A stretch of DNA of 64,000 bases. Source: Pontibacter pamirensis (GTDB lineage Bacteria; Bacteroidota; Bacteroidia; Cytophagales; Hymenobacteraceae). The translations under genes were made by a program, and so were the position numbers. Shown piece after piece: positions 1-10,616 of the stretch; the first letter of the stretch is position 1; each line of letters starts with the position of its first letter. The notes beneath the pieces were generated by a model. That model saw only the letters and a program-made list of their open reading frames with translations, was not told the origin of the DNA and made no database searches. Location: positions 248,001 to 312,000 of the forward strand of contig NZ_SSNI01000001.1 of NCBI RefSeq assembly GCF_010015475.1. The letters run 5' to 3'.

Positions 1-1
1 G

Positions 2-157
2 AAAGACCTTCCGGGGGTGCGTTACCATATCGTGCGTGGCGCACTGGATACAGCAGGCGTAAGCGGGCGTCTTCAGTCCCGTTCTAAGTATGGTGCAAAA
101 CGACCTAAGCCAGGACAGCCAGCAGCTGCCGCAGGCAAGGGTGGAAAGAAAAAATAA
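2..157 (+). CDS. rpsL: 30S ribosomal protein S12, C-terminal part
   Basis: The reading frame is open from the window edge and ends with TAA at 155-157, giving the last 51 residues of S12. The stretch after [10 protein letters not shown], continuing [18 protein letters not shown], is the conserved S12 C-terminus, which lies near the decoding centre of the 30S subunit. A short Ala/Gly/Lys tail follows. The gene order rpsL-rpsG-fusA is the classic str operon. The start and the streptomycin-site residues lie outside the window. Confidence 0.95.
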   Translation, partial: KDLPGVRYHIVRGALDTAGVSGRLQSRSKYGAKRPKPGQPAAAAGKGGKKK

Positions 158-176
158 TTTATAGAGTACAAATACA

Positions 177-644
177 ATGAGAAAAGCAAAGCCGAAAAGT
201 AGAATTCTCCTTCCTGATCCTAAGTACAAAGAGACCCTGGTAACACGCTTCGTGAACTATATGATGGTTGACGGTAAGAAAAGTGTTGCCTACGGAATCT
301 TCTACGATGCTGTAGAAATAGTAGAGCAAAGAACAAAAGAAAACGGTCTTGAAACTTGGAAGAAGGCATTGAACAACATCATGCCGAGTGTCGAAGTAAA
401 AAGCCGCAGGGTAGGGGGTGCTACGTTCCAAGTGCCGACTGAGGTCCGACCGGACCGCAGAGTATCTCTGGGAATCAAATGGATGATTTCCCTTTCTCGC
501 AAAAGAGGTGAGAAGACGATGAAAGACAGATTAGCAGGAGAGATTATTGCTGCTGCTAAAGGTGAAGGTGCTGCCGTGAAGAAGAAAGACGACATGCACA
601 GAATGGCAGAAGCAAACAAAGCGTTCTCACACTTTAGATTCTAA
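177..644 (+). CDS. rpsG: 30S ribosomal protein S7
   Basis: A 155-residue protein of normal S7 length. It begins MRKAKPKSR, carries the [20 protein letters not shown] block and ends AFSHFRF, as bacterial S7 does. It binds the 3' major domain of 16S rRNA and nucleates assembly of the 30S head. It sits 19 bases after rpsL and 2 bases before fusA, so it is cotranscribed in the str operon. No Shine-Dalgarno sequence is visible, as usual in this phylum. Confidence 0.98.
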   Translation: MRKAKPKSRILLPDPKYKETLVTRFVNYMMVDGKKSVAYGIFYDAVEIVEQRTKENGLETWKKALNNIMPSVEVKSRRVGGATFQVPTEVRPDRRVSLGIKWMISLSRKRGEKTMKDRLAGEIIAAAKGEGAAVKKKDDMHRMAEANKAFSHFRF

Positions 645-646
645 GA

Positions 647-2752
647 ATGGCAACGAGAGATTTATTATACACACGGAATATTGGTATTGCCGCGCACATT
701 GACGCCGGTAAGACCACTACGACCGAACGAATTCTATACTATGCCGGTGTAAGCCATAAAATTGGGGAGGTGCATGATGGCGCTGCAACAATGGACTGGA
801 TGGAGCAGGAGCAGGAGCGTGGTATTACCATTACCTCTGCTGCAACAACAGTAAAATGGCCTTATAGAGGGCAAGAATATCATATCAACATCATTGACAC
901 TCCGGGTCACGTGGACTTTACCGTAGAGGTAAACCGTTCCCTTCGCGTACTGGATGGCCTAGTGTTCCTTTTTAGCGCCGTTGATGGTGTTGAGCCACAG
1001 TCTGAGACAAACTGGCGCCTTGCAGACAACTACAAAGTTGCCCGTATCGGTTTCGTGAACAAAATGGACCGTTCTGGTGCTGACTTCCTTGCTGTTTGTA
1101 AGCAGGTGAAGGAAATGCTGGGCTCAAACGCTGTAGCTCTTCAGTTGCCTATCGGTGCTGAAGATAACTTCACTGGCGTAGTAGACCTGGTAAACAACCG
1201 AGGTATCATCTGGAACGAGGAAGACAAAGGAATGACTTTCACTGAAGTTCCGATTCCGGACGACATGGTAGAAGAAGCAGCTGAATACAGAGAGAAACTT
1301 CTGGAGGCAGTAGCTGACTACGATGAGAAATTGATGGAGAAATACTTCGAAGATCCGGAGTCCATCACGGAAGATGAAATCATTGCTGCGCTTCGTGCTG
1401 CTACTATAGACATGGCAATTGTGCCGATGCTTTGTGGTTCTTCATTCAAAAACAAAGGCGTACAAACAATGCTTGACTATGTTATGGCACTTTGCCCGTC
1501 ACCAATGGACAAGGAAAGCATCAAAGGTATTAACCCTGACACAGGCGAAGAGGTAGCTCGTAAGCCGAAAGAGGAAGAGCCTTTTGCAGGTCTGGCATTT
1601 AAAATTGCGACTGACCCTTATGTAGGACGTCTGTGCTTTGTACGTGCCTATTCAGGTGTGCTGGAGTCAGGTTCTTATATCTTTAACACGCGCTCTGGCA
1701 ACAAAGAACGTATTTCGCGTATCTTCCAGATGCACGCCAACAAGCAGAACCAGATAGATAGACTGGCTGCCGGTGATATTGCCGCCGTTGTAGGTTTCAA
1801 AGACATAAAAACAGGCGATACTCTTTGCGAGCAAAACGCGAAGATCGTTCTCGAGTCGATGGACTTCCCTGAGCCGGTAATTGGTTACGCAATCGAGCCT
1901 AAAACACAGGCTGACTCTGATAAAATGGGTATGGCGATTGCCAAGCTTGTAGAGGAAGACCCAACATTGCAGGTGAATACGGACGAGGAAACTGGTCAGA
2001 CCATCCTAAGAGGTATGGGTGAACTTCACCTCGAGATCATCATCGACCGTATGAAGCGTGAATTCAAGGTTGAATTGAACCAGGGTGCGCCTCAGGTAGC
2101 TTACAAAGAGACTATCACAAAGACAATTGAGCACCGTGAGGTATTCAAGAAGCAGTCTGGTGGTCGTGGTAAGTTTGCCGACATCGTGTTCAACATGGGG
2201 CCACGTGAAGATGGTCAGCAGGGCCTAGAGTTCGAGAACGCTATCGTAGGTGGTGTTATCCCGCGTGAATTTATCCCGGCTGTTCAGAAAGGTTTCGAAG
2301 AAGCCATGAAGAACGGTATCCTGGCTGGCTTCCCAATCGACTCAATGAAAGTGCGTCTGTTCCACGGTTCATTCCACGATGTTGACTCTGATGCCTTGTC
2401 ATTCGAACTGGCTGCCCGTCAGGGATTCAAAGAAGCAGGTAAGCAGTGCGCTCCTAAGCTTCTTGAGCCAATCATGGCAGTTGACGTAGTGACACCGGAT
2501 GAATACACTGGTCCTGTTACAGGCGACTTAAACAGAAGAAGAGGTTTGATGAAAGGTATGGACACAAAAGGTACTTCTTCAGTAGTGAAGGCCGATGTTC
2601 CACTTTCAGAACTATTCGGTTATGTAACAGACCTTAGAACCATTACTTCTGGTAGAGCTACTGCATCACTTACTTTCTCGCATTACGAGCAGGTACCGCA
2701 GGGATTAGCAGATGCCATCATTGCCAAATTAAAAGGAACTGCAGCTAAATAG
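647..2752 (+). CDS. fusA: Elongation factor G
   Basis: 701 residues, the normal EF-G length. The GTPase P-loop [19 protein letters not shown] lies near residues 17-35, the DTPGH motif near residue 86 and NKMD near residue 140. Domains II-V follow, ending in the conserved [14 protein letters not shown] region. EF-G drives translocation of tRNA and mRNA using GTP. Its place between rpsG and rpsJ shows it is the canonical str-operon copy rather than an EF-G2 or TetM-like paralogue. Confidence 0.98.
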   Translation: MATRDLLYTRNIGIAAHIDAGKTTTTERILYYAGVSHKIGEVHDGAATMDWMEQEQERGITITSAATTVKWPYRGQEYHINIIDTPGHVDFTVEVNRSLRVLDGLVFLFSAVDGVEPQSETNWRLADNYKVARIGFVNKMDRSGADFLAVCKQVKEMLGSNAVALQLPIGAEDNFTGVVDLVNNRGIIWNEEDKGMTFTEVPIPDDMVEEAAEYREKLLEAVADYDEKLMEKYFEDPESITEDEIIAALRAATIDMAIVPMLCGSSFKNKGVQTMLDYVMALCPSPMDKESIKGINPDTGEEVARKPKEEEPFAGLAFKIATDPYVGRLCFVRAYSGVLESGSYIFNTRSGNKERISRIFQMHANKQNQIDRLAAGDIAAVVGFKDIKTGDTLCEQNAKIVLESMDFPEPVIGYAIEPKTQADSDKMGMAIAKLVEEDPTLQVNTDEETGQTILRGMGELHLEIIIDRMKREFKVELNQGAPQVAYKETITKTIEHREVFKKQSGGRGKFADIVFNMGPREDGQQGLEFENAIVGGVIPREFIPAVQKGFEEAMKNGILAGFPIDSMKVRLFHGSFHDVDSDALSFELAARQGFKEAGKQCAPKLLEPIMAVDVVTPDEYTGPVTGDLNRRRGLMKGMDTKGTSSVVKADVPLSELFGYVTDLRTITSGRATASLTFSHYEQVPQGLADAIIAKLKGTAAK

Positions 2753-2762
2753 TAGTAAAATA

Positions 2763-3068
2763 ATGAATCAGAAAATAAGAATTAAACTGAAGTCTTACGA
2801 CCACAACCTGGTAGACAAATCTTCTGAGAAGATTGTGAAAGCTGTAAAGGCTACTGGCGCTATTGTAAGCGGACCAATTCCACTTCCAACTGAGAAGGAT
2901 AAATTCACTGTACTACGTTCACCACACGTGAACAAGAAATCTCGTGAGCAGTTCCAACTTTGCACTTACAAGCGTTTAGTGGATATCTATTCCACCAGCT
3001 CTAAAACAGTAGATGCTTTGATGAAACTTGAGCTGCCTAGCGGGGTTGATGTAGAGATCAAAGTTTGA
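2763..3068 (+). CDS. rpsJ: 30S ribosomal protein S10
   Basis: 101 residues, beginning [20 protein letters not shown] and containing the conserved [20 protein letters not shown] loop. S10 is part of the 30S head and, as NusE, of antitermination complexes. Here it is the last gene of the str operon: a strong hairpin terminator follows 24 bases downstream and a new promoter precedes rplC. The split between rpsJ and rplC differs from E. coli, where S10 leads the S10 operon. Confidence 0.97.
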   Translation: MNQKIRIKLKSYDHNLVDKSSEKIVKAVKATGAIVSGPIPLPTEKDKFTVLRSPHVNKKSREQFQLCTYKRLVDIYSTSSKTVDALMKLELPSGVDVEIKV

Positions 3069-3087
3069 TAAATACAGGAGCCATTAA

Positions 3088-3123
3088 AAAAAGAGAACTG
3101 AGAAATCAGTTCTCTTTTTTTAT
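3088..3123 (+). terminator. Rho-independent terminator after rpsJ
   Basis: An 11-bp perfect stem (3092-3102 pairing with 3107-3117) closes a GAAA tetraloop and is followed by a run of T. It separates the str operon from the S10 operon. Confidence 0.9.
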
Positions 3124-3159
3124 AACTGCATGATTCATAAATATTTTAGGTGAAAGTTA

Positions 3160-3188
3160 TTGAAAGAAAAAATATTTTCTTAACTTTG
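3160..3188 (+). promoter_or_regulatory. Bacteroidota-type promoter of the S10 operon
   Basis: TTG at 3160-3162 and TAACTTTG at 3181-3188 are spaced by 18 bases, matching the phylum's -33 TTG / -7 TAnnTTTG consensus. It lies between the rpsJ terminator and rplC, leaving a leader of about 55 bases that could carry autoregulation by L4, although no fold was worked out. Confidence 0.75.
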
Positions 3189-3250
3189 CACTCCCTTAGA
3201 AAACTGAGGGGAAACAATATTCTATATCCATCTTTTAAAAAATTAGTTGA

Positions 3251-3871
3251 ATGCCTGGAATTATCGGTAAAAAAATCGGAATGACAAGCCTCTTCACAGC
3301 AGATGGTAAATACACACCCGTTACGCTTATTCAAGCAGGCCCATGTGTAGTTACTCAGGTGAAGACAGTCGAGACGGATGGCTACGAAGCTGTGCAGCTT
3401 GCCTACGGCGAAAAGAAGCTTAAGAGAGTAACGAAGGCAGAAGCCGGACACTACAAGAAAGCCAATACAACTCCAAAGAAAAGAGTAGCAGAGTTTACTA
3501 TCGAAGAAGGTACTTCTCATACACTGGGAGAGACTGTTGATGTTAACCTGTTCATCGAAGGAGAATTCATCGACGTGGTAGGAACATCCAAAGGTAAAGG
3601 GTTCCAGGGTGTGGTAAAGCGCCACGGTTTTGCTGGTGTTGGTGGCCAAACGCACGGTCAGCACAACAGGGCAAGGCACCCAGGTTCAATCGGTGCTGCT
3701 TCATGGCCTTCAAGAGTATTCAAAGGTATGCGCATGGCTGGTAGAACAGGCGGAAACAGAGTTAAGATAGAAAACTTAGTTGTGTTGCGTGTTATTGCAG
3801 ACAAAAACCTTTTGGTTGTTAGTGGCTCTGTACCAGGTGCCAAAAATTCTTACGTGTTAATTGAGAAATAA
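3251..3871 (+). CDS. rplC: 50S ribosomal protein L3
   Basis: 206 residues starting [20 protein letters not shown], with the [17 protein letters not shown] and [17 protein letters not shown] blocks typical of L3. L3 binds the 3' end region of 23S rRNA and its loop reaches the peptidyl transferase centre. It is the first gene of the S10 operon here, three bases before rplD. Confidence 0.98.
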   Translation: MPGIIGKKIGMTSLFTADGKYTPVTLIQAGPCVVTQVKTVETDGYEAVQLAYGEKKLKRVTKAEAGHYKKANTTPKKRVAEFTIEEGTSHTLGETVDVNLFIEGEFIDVVGTSKGKGFQGVVKRHGFAGVGGQTHGQHNRARHPGSIGAASWPSRVFKGMRMAGRTGGNRVKIENLVVLRVIADKNLLVVSGSVPGAKNSYVLIEK

Positions 3872-3874
3872 ATA

Positions 3875-4504
3875 ATGGAGCTTTCTGTATTAAATATAAA
3901 AGGTGAAGATACAGGCAGAAAGGTAACACTTTCTGAGGCTGTGTTTGGTTTAGAGCCAAACGAGCATGCAATGTATCTTGACGTAAAGCAGTACCTGGCA
4001 AATCAGAGACAAGGTACGCACAAGTCAAAAGAGCGCGCCGAAGTAGCAGGTTCTACAAAAAAGATAAAGAAGCAAAAAGGTACAGGTGGTGCCCGTGCAG
4101 GTAGCATTAAGTCACCTCTTTTTGTAGGTGGTGGCCGTGTGTTCGGTCCCAAGCCAAGAGATTACTCCTTCAAACTGAACAAAAAGCTAAAGCGTACTGC
4201 TCGTCTTTCTGCTCTTTCGCTTCTGGCCCGCAATAACCAGGTGGCTTTAGTGGAGGCATTCTCTTTAGATGCTCCAAAGACAAGCGAATTCAAAGGAATC
4301 CTGAATAACCTTCAGTCAACTGGTAAAACTTTATTGGTGTTACCTGCTGTTGATAAGAACATTGTTCTTTCTGGTAGAAACCTGCCGAAATTGAAGATTT
4401 CTACAGCAAGCGATATCAATACTTACGACCTGTTGAACACACAGAAGTTGTTATTGGTGGAAGATTCTTTAAATGTGTTAGATAACCTCTTTAGCGCGAA
4501 ATAA
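3875..4504 (+). CDS. rplD: 50S ribosomal protein L4
   Basis: 209 residues. The conserved extended loop that lines the exit tunnel is visible as [20 protein letters not shown], followed by [18 protein letters not shown]. Besides its structural role, L4 represses the S10 operon in enterobacteria; whether it does so here cannot be seen. Two bases separate it from rplW. Confidence 0.97.
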   Translation: MELSVLNIKGEDTGRKVTLSEAVFGLEPNEHAMYLDVKQYLANQRQGTHKSKERAEVAGSTKKIKKQKGTGGARAGSIKSPLFVGGGRVFGPKPRDYSFKLNKKLKRTARLSALSLLARNNQVALVEAFSLDAPKTSEFKGILNNLQSTGKTLLVLPAVDKNIVLSGRNLPKLKISTASDINTYDLLNTQKLLLVEDSLNVLDNLFSAK

Positions 4505-4506
4505 TT

Positions 4507-4794
4507 ATGAACGTTCTGAAAAGACCCATTATTACTGAAAAGTTTGCTGCCTTAAACGAGGTAGGCAAATATGCTTTTGAGGTACATAGAAACGCCAATA
4601 AAGTAGAAATCAGAAAAACGATTGAGAAGATGTACGGAGTTACTGTAGTGAAAGTAGCTACTATGCGCACCCTTGGTAAAACGAAAACAAAGTATACCAA
4701 ATCTGGCGCCGTAAGCGGACGTACTTCTTTGATCAAGAAAGCGATAGTAACCCTGAAAGAGGGTGAAGTAATAGACTTTTACAGCGGCATATAA
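4507..4794 (+). CDS. rplW: 50S ribosomal protein L23
   Basis: 95 residues starting MNVLKRPIITEKFAAL, with the KTIEKMYGVTVVKVATMRTLGK core. L23 sits at the tunnel exit and is the docking point for trigger factor and SRP. It lies in canonical position between L4 and L2. Confidence 0.97.
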   Translation: MNVLKRPIITEKFAALNEVGKYAFEVHRNANKVEIRKTIEKMYGVTVVKVATMRTLGKTKTKYTKSGAVSGRTSLIKKAIVTLKEGEVIDFYSGI

Positions 4795-4804
4795 TTAAGT
4801 TAAA

Positions 4805-5632
4805 ATGGCTTTAAAAAAGTTAAGACCAACAACACCAGGTCAAAGATTTAGAGTAGCTCCTTCTTTCGAGGAGATAACAACATCTACTCCCGAAAAATCT
4901 TTGTTGGCACCTATCAAAAAATCTGGTGGACGCAACGACTCAGGTAAAATGACCATGCGCTATACTGGCGGTGGTCATAAGAAGAAATACCGGGTTATCG
5001 ATTTCAAGCGTACAAAACATGGCGTTCCTGCTACTGTTAAAACGATCGAGTACGATCCGAACAGAACAGCACGTATCGCCCTGCTTCACTACGCTGACGG
5101 AGAAAAGACCTATATCATCGCTCCTGCCGGAATACAGGTTGGTACTGTAGTTACTTCAGGTCCTGGTATAGCTCCGGAAGTAGGAAACTGCCTGCCTCTA
5201 ACTGATATTCCTCTAGGTACAATCATTCACAACATAGAATTGCAGCCTGGTGCAGGTGCGGTACTTGCAAGAAGTGCTGGCTCATATGCCCAGTTAGTGG
5301 CGCGTGAAGCTCGCTATGCAACGATAAAGCTTCCTTCAGGTGAGCTTAGAATGGTGTTAGTAAATTGTGTAGCAACTGTAGGTACTGTTTCTAACTCCGA
5401 CCACATGAACGTGAACCTTGGTAAAGCAGGGCGTAACAGATGGTTAGGAAAGAGACCTCGCGTACGTGGTGTTGCCATGAACCCTGTCGATCACCCTATG
5501 GGTGGTGGTGAAGGTAAGTCTTCAGGCGGTCACCCACGCTCACGTAAGGGCTTGTATGCAAAAGGTATGAAAACCCGCAACAAGAACAAGTATTCAGAAC
5601 AGCTTATAGTTAATAGAGGAAAGAAGAAATAA
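4805..5632 (+). CDS. rplB: 50S ribosomal protein L2
   Basis: 275 residues. The [17 protein letters not shown] block, the [20 protein letters not shown] block and the [20 protein letters not shown] block with the conserved His near the peptidyl transferase centre are all present. Its stop directly abuts the rpsS start with no spacer, which suggests coupled translation. Confidence 0.98.
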   Translation: MALKKLRPTTPGQRFRVAPSFEEITTSTPEKSLLAPIKKSGGRNDSGKMTMRYTGGGHKKKYRVIDFKRTKHGVPATVKTIEYDPNRTARIALLHYADGEKTYIIAPAGIQVGTVVTSGPGIAPEVGNCLPLTDIPLGTIIHNIELQPGAGAVLARSAGSYAQLVAREARYATIKLPSGELRMVLVNCVATVGTVSNSDHMNVNLGKAGRNRWLGKRPRVRGVAMNPVDHPMGGGEGKSSGGHPRSRKGLYAKGMKTRNKNKYSEQLIVNRGKKK

Positions 5633-5911
5633 ATGGCTAGATCATTAAAAAAAGGGCCTTACATTGACTATAGGCTCGAAAGAAAAGTGAATGTAATGAA
5701 CGAAGGCAATAAGAAGACGGTTATTAAGACCTGGTCTCGCCGCTCTATGATTTCCCCGGATTTCGTAGGTCATACCTTCGCAGTACATAATGGTAATAAA
5801 TTTATTCCGGTATATGTGACGGAAAACATGGTAGGTCATAAACTCGGTGAGTTTGCCCCAACCAGAAACTTCAGAGGTCATATAGCTAAAAAAGATAAAG
5901 GCAAGCGATAA
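5633..5911 (+). CDS. rpsS: 30S ribosomal protein S19
   Basis: 92 residues starting [19 protein letters not shown], with [20 protein letters not shown] and the [16 protein letters not shown] signature. S19 pairs with S13 in the 30S head. The start abuts the rplB stop. Confidence 0.98.
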   Translation: MARSLKKGPYIDYRLERKVNVMNEGNKKTVIKTWSRRSMISPDFVGHTFAVHNGNKFIPVYVTENMVGHKLGEFAPTRNFRGHIAKKDKGKR

Positions 5912-5913
5912 TC

Positions 5914-6309
5914 ATGGAAGCAGTAGCAAAATTGAATAATGTGCCTACTTCTCCTCGCAAAATGAGATTAGTAGCTGGCTTGATACGCGGCAAAAGCGTA
6001 GCAAGAGCCCTGAATTTGTTGAAGTTTGAGGCAAACTCTGGTGCAGAGAAACTTGAAAAGCTTCTTTTATCTGCTTTATCTAACTGGCAGCAGAAGAACG
6101 AAGATGAGCGTATTGAAGATGCAAATCTTTATATCAGAGAAATCTTCGTGGACGAAGGAAGAATGCTGAAGCGCCTGCGCCCTGCGCCACAAGGCCGTGG
6201 ACACCGCATCAGGAAGCGTTCCAACCATGTAACGGTTATTATCGACAGCATGACGGAAGAGCAACTGGAACAACAGCAATCAAAGAAATCTAAAAAAGCC
6301 AACAAGTAA
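5914..6309 (+). CDS. rplV: 50S ribosomal protein L22
   Basis: 131 residues. SPRKMRLVAGLIRGKSVARAL near the start and the hairpin RLRPAPQGRGHRIRKRSNH that reaches into the exit tunnel identify L22. A Lys/Gln-rich tail of about 15 residues follows the usual end. It is four bases upstream of rpsC. Confidence 0.97.
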   Translation: MEAVAKLNNVPTSPRKMRLVAGLIRGKSVARALNLLKFEANSGAEKLEKLLLSALSNWQQKNEDERIEDANLYIREIFVDEGRMLKRLRPAPQGRGHRIRKRSNHVTVIIDSMTEEQLEQQQSKKSKKANK

Positions 6310-6312
6310 GAA

Positions 6313-7083
6313 ATGGGACAGAAAGTAAATCCAATAGGTTTTCGACTCGGCATTATCAAAGGTTGGGATTCTAACTGGTATGGCGGCAAAGACTTCGCTG
6401 AAAAGCTGATTGAAGACGAGAAAATCAGAAAATATATACTAGCACGTATTCCTAAAGGCGGTATTTCTAAAATCATTATTGAGAGAACGCTGAAGCGCAT
6501 CACTATTACTGTTAACACTGCCAGACCAGGTGTTGTGATTGGTAAAGGCGGAGCAGAAGTAGATAAGATTAAAGAGGAGCTTAAGAAACTTACAAACAAA
6601 GATATACAGATTAATATCTTTGAAATTAAGCGCCCTGAATTGGATGCTAAACTGGTAGGCGAATCTATCGCGCAGCAGTTGCAGGCACGTATCTCTTTCC
6701 GCCGTGCCATGAAGCAAGCGATTGCCTCTGCACTTCGTGTAGGAGCTGAAGGCATCAAAGTGCAGGTATCAGGCCGTTTAGGCGGAGCTGAAATGGCAAG
6801 AACGGAGCATTACAAAGAAGGAAGAACTCCTCTTCATACGCTTCGTGCTGACATCGACTATGCTTTGTCTGAAGCTCAGACAGTGTATGGTAAACTGGGT
6901 ATCAAAGTTTGGATCTTCAAAGGCGAAGTTTACGGCAAGAGAGATCTTACTCCTAATGCAGGCTTAGAAAGCGGCAAAGGTGGACCTGGTGGAAATGCTG
7001 GTGGTGGTGATAGACGTGGTGGCAACCGTAAAAAAACGGATGGTGCCGGTGGGCCGAAGCGCAACACCAAGCGTCGTCAATAA
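6313..7083 (+). CDS. rpsC: 30S ribosomal protein S3, with Gly-rich tail
   Basis: 256 residues, somewhat longer than E. coli S3 (233). It starts [13 protein letters not shown]. The KH domain shows [20 protein letters not shown], and the C-terminal domain has [20 protein letters not shown]. The extra length is a Gly/Lys/Arg-rich tail from about residue 222 onwards. S3 forms part of the mRNA entry channel. Confidence 0.97.
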   Translation: MGQKVNPIGFRLGIIKGWDSNWYGGKDFAEKLIEDEKIRKYILARIPKGGISKIIIERTLKRITITVNTARPGVVIGKGGAEVDKIKEELKKLTNKDIQINIFEIKRPELDAKLVGESIAQQLQARISFRRAMKQAIASALRVGAEGIKVQVSGRLGGAEMARTEHYKEGRTPLHTLRADIDYALSEAQTVYGKLGIKVWIFKGEVYGKRDLTPNAGLESGKGGPGGNAGGGDRRGGNRKKTDGAGGPKRNTKRRQ

Positions 7084-7113
7084 TTGATTGTTAACATTAA
7101 GACGTTTTAGAAA

Positions 7114-7533
7114 ATGTTACAGCCTAAAAGGACTAAATATAGAAAAATGCAAAAAGGCCGCGTGAAAGGTCTGGCTCATAGAGGCAGTACTATTTCATTT
7201 GGTTCTTTCGCAATCAAGTCGCTGGAAGCTACTTGGATTACAAGCCGCCAGATTGAGGCCGCTCGTATCGCAATGACAAGAGCAATGAAGCGTGAAGGCC
7301 AGGTATGGATTCGCATCTTCCCTGACAAACCTATTACTAAGAAGCCTGCAGAGGTTCGAATGGGTAAGGGTAAGGGTTCCCCGGAATATTGGGTAGCTGT
7401 AGTGAAACCAGGTACCATCATGTTTGAATCTGATGGTGTTTCTTTAGAAGTAGCTCAAGAGTCGTTGAGACTGGCTGCTCAGAAGCTGCCGGTAAGAACA
7501 AAATTTGTAGTACGTAGAGATTACGTTGGATAA
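7114..7533 (+). CDS. rplP: 50S ribosomal protein L16
   Basis: 139 residues starting [16 protein letters not shown], with [20 protein letters not shown] and [18 protein letters not shown], the loop near the A-site tRNA. It lies between rpsC and rpmC as in nearly all bacteria. Confidence 0.98.
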   Translation: MLQPKRTKYRKMQKGRVKGLAHRGSTISFGSFAIKSLEATWITSRQIEAARIAMTRAMKREGQVWIRIFPDKPITKKPAEVRMGKGKGSPEYWVAVVKPGTIMFESDGVSLEVAQESLRLAAQKLPVRTKFVVRRDYVG

Positions 7534-7539
7534 TAGAAA

Positions 7540-7737
7540 ATGAAAAATTCAGAAATCAAAGCTTTGTCTTCAGAAGAGCTGAACGAAAGGCTAAACACTG
7601 AGCGCGCCAATATGCAGAACCTTCGTTTTGCACATGCTATATCTCCTTTAGAGAACCCCATGAAAATCCGTGAAGCCAAGCGTACTATCGCTCGTCTGAA
7701 CACGGAGAAACGCAGTCGTGAATTAGCTAACTCTTAA
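7540..7737 (+). CDS. rpmC: 50S ribosomal protein L29
   Basis: 65 residues, a helical hairpin: an N-terminal IKALSSEELNERL segment, then LRFAHAISPLENPMKIREAK and KRTIARLNTEK. L29 lies at the tunnel exit beside L23. Position and size fit exactly. Confidence 0.96.
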   Translation: MKNSEIKALSSEELNERLNTERANMQNLRFAHAISPLENPMKIREAKRTIARLNTEKRSRELANS

Positions 7738-7750
7738 GACTTATTAAATC

Positions 7751-8008
7751 ATGGAAGAGAGAAATCTAAGAAAAGAAAGAAGTGGTACGGTTGTTAGCAA
7801 TAAAATGGACAAGTCTATCACGGTAAAGGTGGAAAGCAGAATGAAACACCCGATTTACGGGAAGTTTCTGAAGAAGTCCAACAAGTTCATGGCGCACGAC
7901 GAGAAAAACGAATGCAACATTGGAGACACTGTACGCATCCAGGAGACACGTCCGCTTAGCAAGAACAAGAACTGGCGTTTAGTAGAAATAATAGAAAGAG
8001 CGAAATAA
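7751..8008 (+). CDS. rpsQ: 30S ribosomal protein S17
   Basis: 85 residues: an N-terminal [22 protein letters not shown]-fold strand, [20 protein letters not shown], and the conserved [21 protein letters not shown]17 binds early in 16S rRNA folding. One base separates it from rplN. Confidence 0.98.
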   Translation: MEERNLRKERSGTVVSNKMDKSITVKVESRMKHPIYGKFLKKSNKFMAHDEKNECNIGDTVRIQETRPLSKNKNWRLVEIIERAK

Positions 8009-8009
8009 G

Positions 8010-8378
8010 ATGATACAGCAGGAATCAAGACTATCTGTAGCTGACAACAGTGGTGCCAAAGAAGTTCTTTGCATCCGCGTTCTAGGCGGTACCGGTAAGA
8101 AATACGCTTCAATTGGAGATAAGATTGTAGTAACTGTAAAGTCAGCTCTTTCTTCTGGTAACATAAAAAAAGGAACTGTTTCTAAAGCAGTTATTGTAAG
8201 AACAAAGAAGGAAATTAGAAGAAAAGATGGGTCATATATTCGTTTCGACGACAATGCTGCCGTTCTTCTAAATGCAAACAACGAGCCACGCGGTACGCGT
8301 ATATTTGGCCCGGTTGCACGTGAGCTTCGTGAAAAGCAATTCATGAAAATCGTTTCGTTAGCGCCTGAAGTTCTTTAA
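8010..8378 (+). CDS. rplN: 50S ribosomal protein L14
   Basis: 122 residues starting [18 protein letters not shown], then [20 protein letters not shown] and the [20 protein letters not shown] end. L14 forms an intersubunit bridge and is the docking site for the silencing factor RsfS. Confidence 0.98.
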   Translation: MIQQESRLSVADNSGAKEVLCIRVLGGTGKKYASIGDKIVVTVKSALSSGNIKKGTVSKAVIVRTKKEIRRKDGSYIRFDDNAAVLLNANNEPRGTRIFGPVARELREKQFMKIVSLAPEVL

Positions 8379-8396
8379 CCATTAATTCAGATTAAA

Positions 8397-8720
8397 ATGA
8401 ATAAGAAAAAACTTCATGTAAAAACTGGCGATACAGTTAAAGTGATTGCTGGTGATGAACGCGGCAAGACTGGCCGCATAACTGCTGTTAACCTAGAGAA
8501 GCAGCGAGTAACTATTGAAGGCTTAAACTTAGTAACTAAACACGCTAAGCCAAGTGCACAGAACCCACAGGGTGGCATAAGCAAAGTAGAAGCTCCGATG
8601 CATGCTAGCAACGTAGCGCTTGTTGACCCTAAGTCAGGGGAAACAACAAAAGCTGCTACCAGAAAAAACAGCGAAGGTAAAACAGAGCGTTACTCTAAAA
8701 AGACAGGAGAGGTAATCTAA
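8397..8720 (+). CDS. rplX: 50S ribosomal protein L24
   Basis: 107 residues. The KOW motif is [18 protein letters not shown] near residue 12; the [20 protein letters not shown] block follows. L24 is an assembly initiator of the 50S subunit. One base separates it from rplE. Confidence 0.97.
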   Translation: MNKKKLHVKTGDTVKVIAGDERGKTGRITAVNLEKQRVTIEGLNLVTKHAKPSAQNPQGGISKVEAPMHASNVALVDPKSGETTKAATRKNSEGKTERYSKKTGEVI

Positions 8721-8721
8721 G

Positions 8722-9276
8722 ATGGCTACTACAAGATTTAAAGAAAAATATCAGAATGAGGTAGTGCCTGCCTTAAGAGAGAAGTTCCAGTATAAGAACA
8801 TCATGCAGGTACCAAAACTCACAAAAATTTCAATCAACAAAGGTATCGGTGCTGCCGTGTCTGACAAAAAGCTGGTTGATATTGGTGTGGATGAGCTTAC
8901 TACCATAACTGGGCAAAGAGCTGTTGCAACAATCGCAAAGAAGTCGGTTTCGAACTTCAAATTGCGTGAGGGAATGCCAATCGGTGCCCGCGTAACGCTT
9001 AGAGGTGAAAAAATGTATGAGTTCCTGGACCGTTTGCTGACGATTGCACTTCCACGTGTACGTGACTTCAGAGGTGTGAACGACAAAGGCTTCGATGGCC
9101 GTGGTAACTATACATTAGGTGTAAAAGAGCAGATCATCTTCCCTGAGATCAGCATCGACAAAGTGAAAGCCATCACTGGTATGGATATCACTTTTGTAAC
9201 GACTGCTAGCACAGACGAAGAAAGCTACGAACTGCTGAAAGCATTCGGCATGCCTTTCATCAACGTTAAGAAATAA
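8722..9276 (+). CDS. rplE: 50S ribosomal protein L5
   Basis: 184 residues: [56 protein letters not shown], and the [20 protein letters not shown] end, all typical of L5. L5 binds 5S rRNA and contacts P-site tRNA. rpsN follows after four bases. Confidence 0.98.
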   Translation: MATTRFKEKYQNEVVPALREKFQYKNIMQVPKLTKISINKGIGAAVSDKKLVDIGVDELTTITGQRAVATIAKKSVSNFKLREGMPIGARVTLRGEKMYEFLDRLLTIALPRVRDFRGVNDKGFDGRGNYTLGVKEQIIFPEISIDKVKAITGMDITFVTTASTDEESYELLKAFGMPFINVKK

Positions 9277-9280
9277 GAAA

Positions 9281-9550
9281 ATGGCAAAAGAATCAGTAAA
9301 AGCAAGAGAGCTTAAAAGACAGAAGGCTGTAGCGAAATATGCTACAAAGAGAGCTGAACTTAAAGCAAACGGAGATTATGAGGCTTTAGACAAGCTGCCT
9401 CGTAACGCATCCCCTGTGCGGCTTCATAACCGTTGCAAATTATCTGGACGACCAAGAGGATACATGAGAAAATTCGGTATCTCCCGTGTGGTTTTCAGAG
9501 AGTTGGCAGTTATGGGTAAAATTCCTGGTGTAACAAAGTCGAGCTGGTAA
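9281..9550 (+). CDS. rpsN: 30S ribosomal protein S14, long zinc-free form
   Basis: 89 residues, the long form. The C-terminal half, [20 protein letters not shown], has one Cys but no CxxC pairs, so no zinc knuckle can form. It ends the first spc segment: an 89-base gap containing a -7 box separates it from rpsH. Confidence 0.97.
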   Translation: MAKESVKARELKRQKAVAKYATKRAELKANGDYEALDKLPRNASPVRLHNRCKLSGRPRGYMRKFGISRVVFRELAVMGKIPGVTKSSW

Positions 9551-9589
9551 ATTTTTCTTAACATATTAAGAATCATCAAAAGATATTAG

Positions 9590-9597
9590 TATCTTTG
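9590..9597 (+). promoter_or_regulatory. Internal promoter, -7 box before rpsH
   Basis: TATCTTTG matches TAnnTTTG and lies in the only sizeable gap of the spc operon, about 45 bases before rpsH. I see no clear TTG at the right distance upstream, so the -33 element is weak. Confidence 0.5.
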
Positions 9598-9639
9598 CCC
9601 CTCGCTTGGATAAAGCATACGTTATTTTATTAAATCAGA

Positions 9640-10038
9640 ATGAACACAGATCCAATAGCAGATTATTTAACTAGAGTGCGTAACGCTGTCAAAGCGAACC
9701 ATAGGATAGTTGAAATACCATCTAGCAATATAAAGAAAGAGATTACTAAGGTATTGTACGACAAAGGGTACATCCAGAGCTACAAGTTTGAAGACTCTGC
9801 AGTACAAGGTACAATCAAGATAGCTCTGAAGTACAACCCTAACACCAAGCAATCTGCTATTGTGAAAATTGATAGGGTAAGTAAGCCAGGGCTGCGTAAA
9901 TACGCCGGAAGCGAAAACCTGCCACGTGTACTGAATGGTTTAGGCATTGCAATATTGTCTACTTCTCAAGGCGTAATGACAGAAAAAGAAGCCAAGACAC
10001 TGAAAATCGGTGGCGAGGTGTTATGTTACGTTTATTAA
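9640..10038 (+). CDS. rpsH: 30S ribosomal protein S8
   Basis: 132 residues starting MNTDPIADYLTRVRNAVKAN; ends GLGIAILSTSQGVMTEKEAK then GGEVLCYVY. S8 organises the central domain of 16S rRNA and is the classic spc-operon repressor in E. coli. Its own upstream -7 box suggests this half of spc can be expressed separately. Confidence 0.98.
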   Translation: MNTDPIADYLTRVRNAVKANHRIVEIPSSNIKKEITKVLYDKGYIQSYKFEDSAVQGTIKIALKYNPNTKQSAIVKIDRVSKPGLRKYAGSENLPRVLNGLGIAILSTSQGVMTEKEAKTLKIGGEVLCYVY

Positions 10039-10040
10039 TT

Positions 10041-10046
10041 AGGAGG
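10041..10046 (+). promoter_or_regulatory. Unusual strong Shine-Dalgarno sequence before rplF
   Basis: AGGAGG stands 7 bases before the ATG of rplF. Almost no other gene in this window has a recognisable ribosome binding site, so this one stands out. Confidence 0.7.
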
Positions 10047-10053
10047 ATAGACA

Positions 10054-10608
10054 ATGTCACGTATAGGAAAATTGCCAATCACCCTGCCAGGAAATATTGA
10101 AGTATCCGTTGCTGATAACAATGTTGTTACGGTAAAGGGGCCAAAGGGTTCTTTATCTACTCCGGTGGATAAAGATATCATCGTGAAGCAGCAGGACAAT
10201 GAGATTGTTGTAGAGCGCCCGACAGAGCAGAAGCGCCATAAGGCGATGCATGGCTTGTACAGGTCACTTATCAATAACATGGTGATAGGAGTAACCGAAG
10301 GTTACACAGAAAAACTAGAGTTGGTTGGTGTTGGTTATAAGGCATCCATGGTAGGTACAATTCTTGAACTTTCCCTTGGATACTCGCACAACATCTTCTT
10401 GAGCTTACCAGAAGGAGTTTCAGCAACAGCTGTAACTGAAAAAGGTAAGTCTCCGGTTATCACGCTTGACAGTAACGACAAGCAATTACTGGGACAGGTT
10501 GCTGCTAAAATCAGATCACTGCGTAAAGTTGAACCATACAAAGGTAAGGGTATCCGCTTCGTAGGTGAAGTAATCAGAAGAAAAGCTGGTAAGACAGCGT
10601 CTAAATAA
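10054..10608 (+). CDS. rplF: 50S ribosomal protein L6
   Basis: 184 residues starting [17 protein letters not shown], with [34 protein letters not shown], and the C-terminal [21 protein letters not shown]6 lies near the factor-binding centre. It is preceded by a consensus AGGAGG ribosome binding site, rare in this genome. Confidence 0.98.
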   Translation: MSRIGKLPITLPGNIEVSVADNNVVTVKGPKGSLSTPVDKDIIVKQQDNEIVVERPTEQKRHKAMHGLYRSLINNMVIGVTEGYTEKLELVGVGYKASMVGTILELSLGYSHNIFLSLPEGVSATAVTEKGKSPVITLDSNDKQLLGQVAAKIRSLRKVEPYKGKGIRFVGEVIRRKAGKTASK

Positions 10609-10616
10609 TCATCATC

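Noticed and set aside
3251..3260. Missing S10-type operon order as sign of rearrangement (rpsJ cut off from rplC)
   Set aside because: The genes remain adjacent; only a terminator and a promoter intervene, so this is regulation and not rearrangement.
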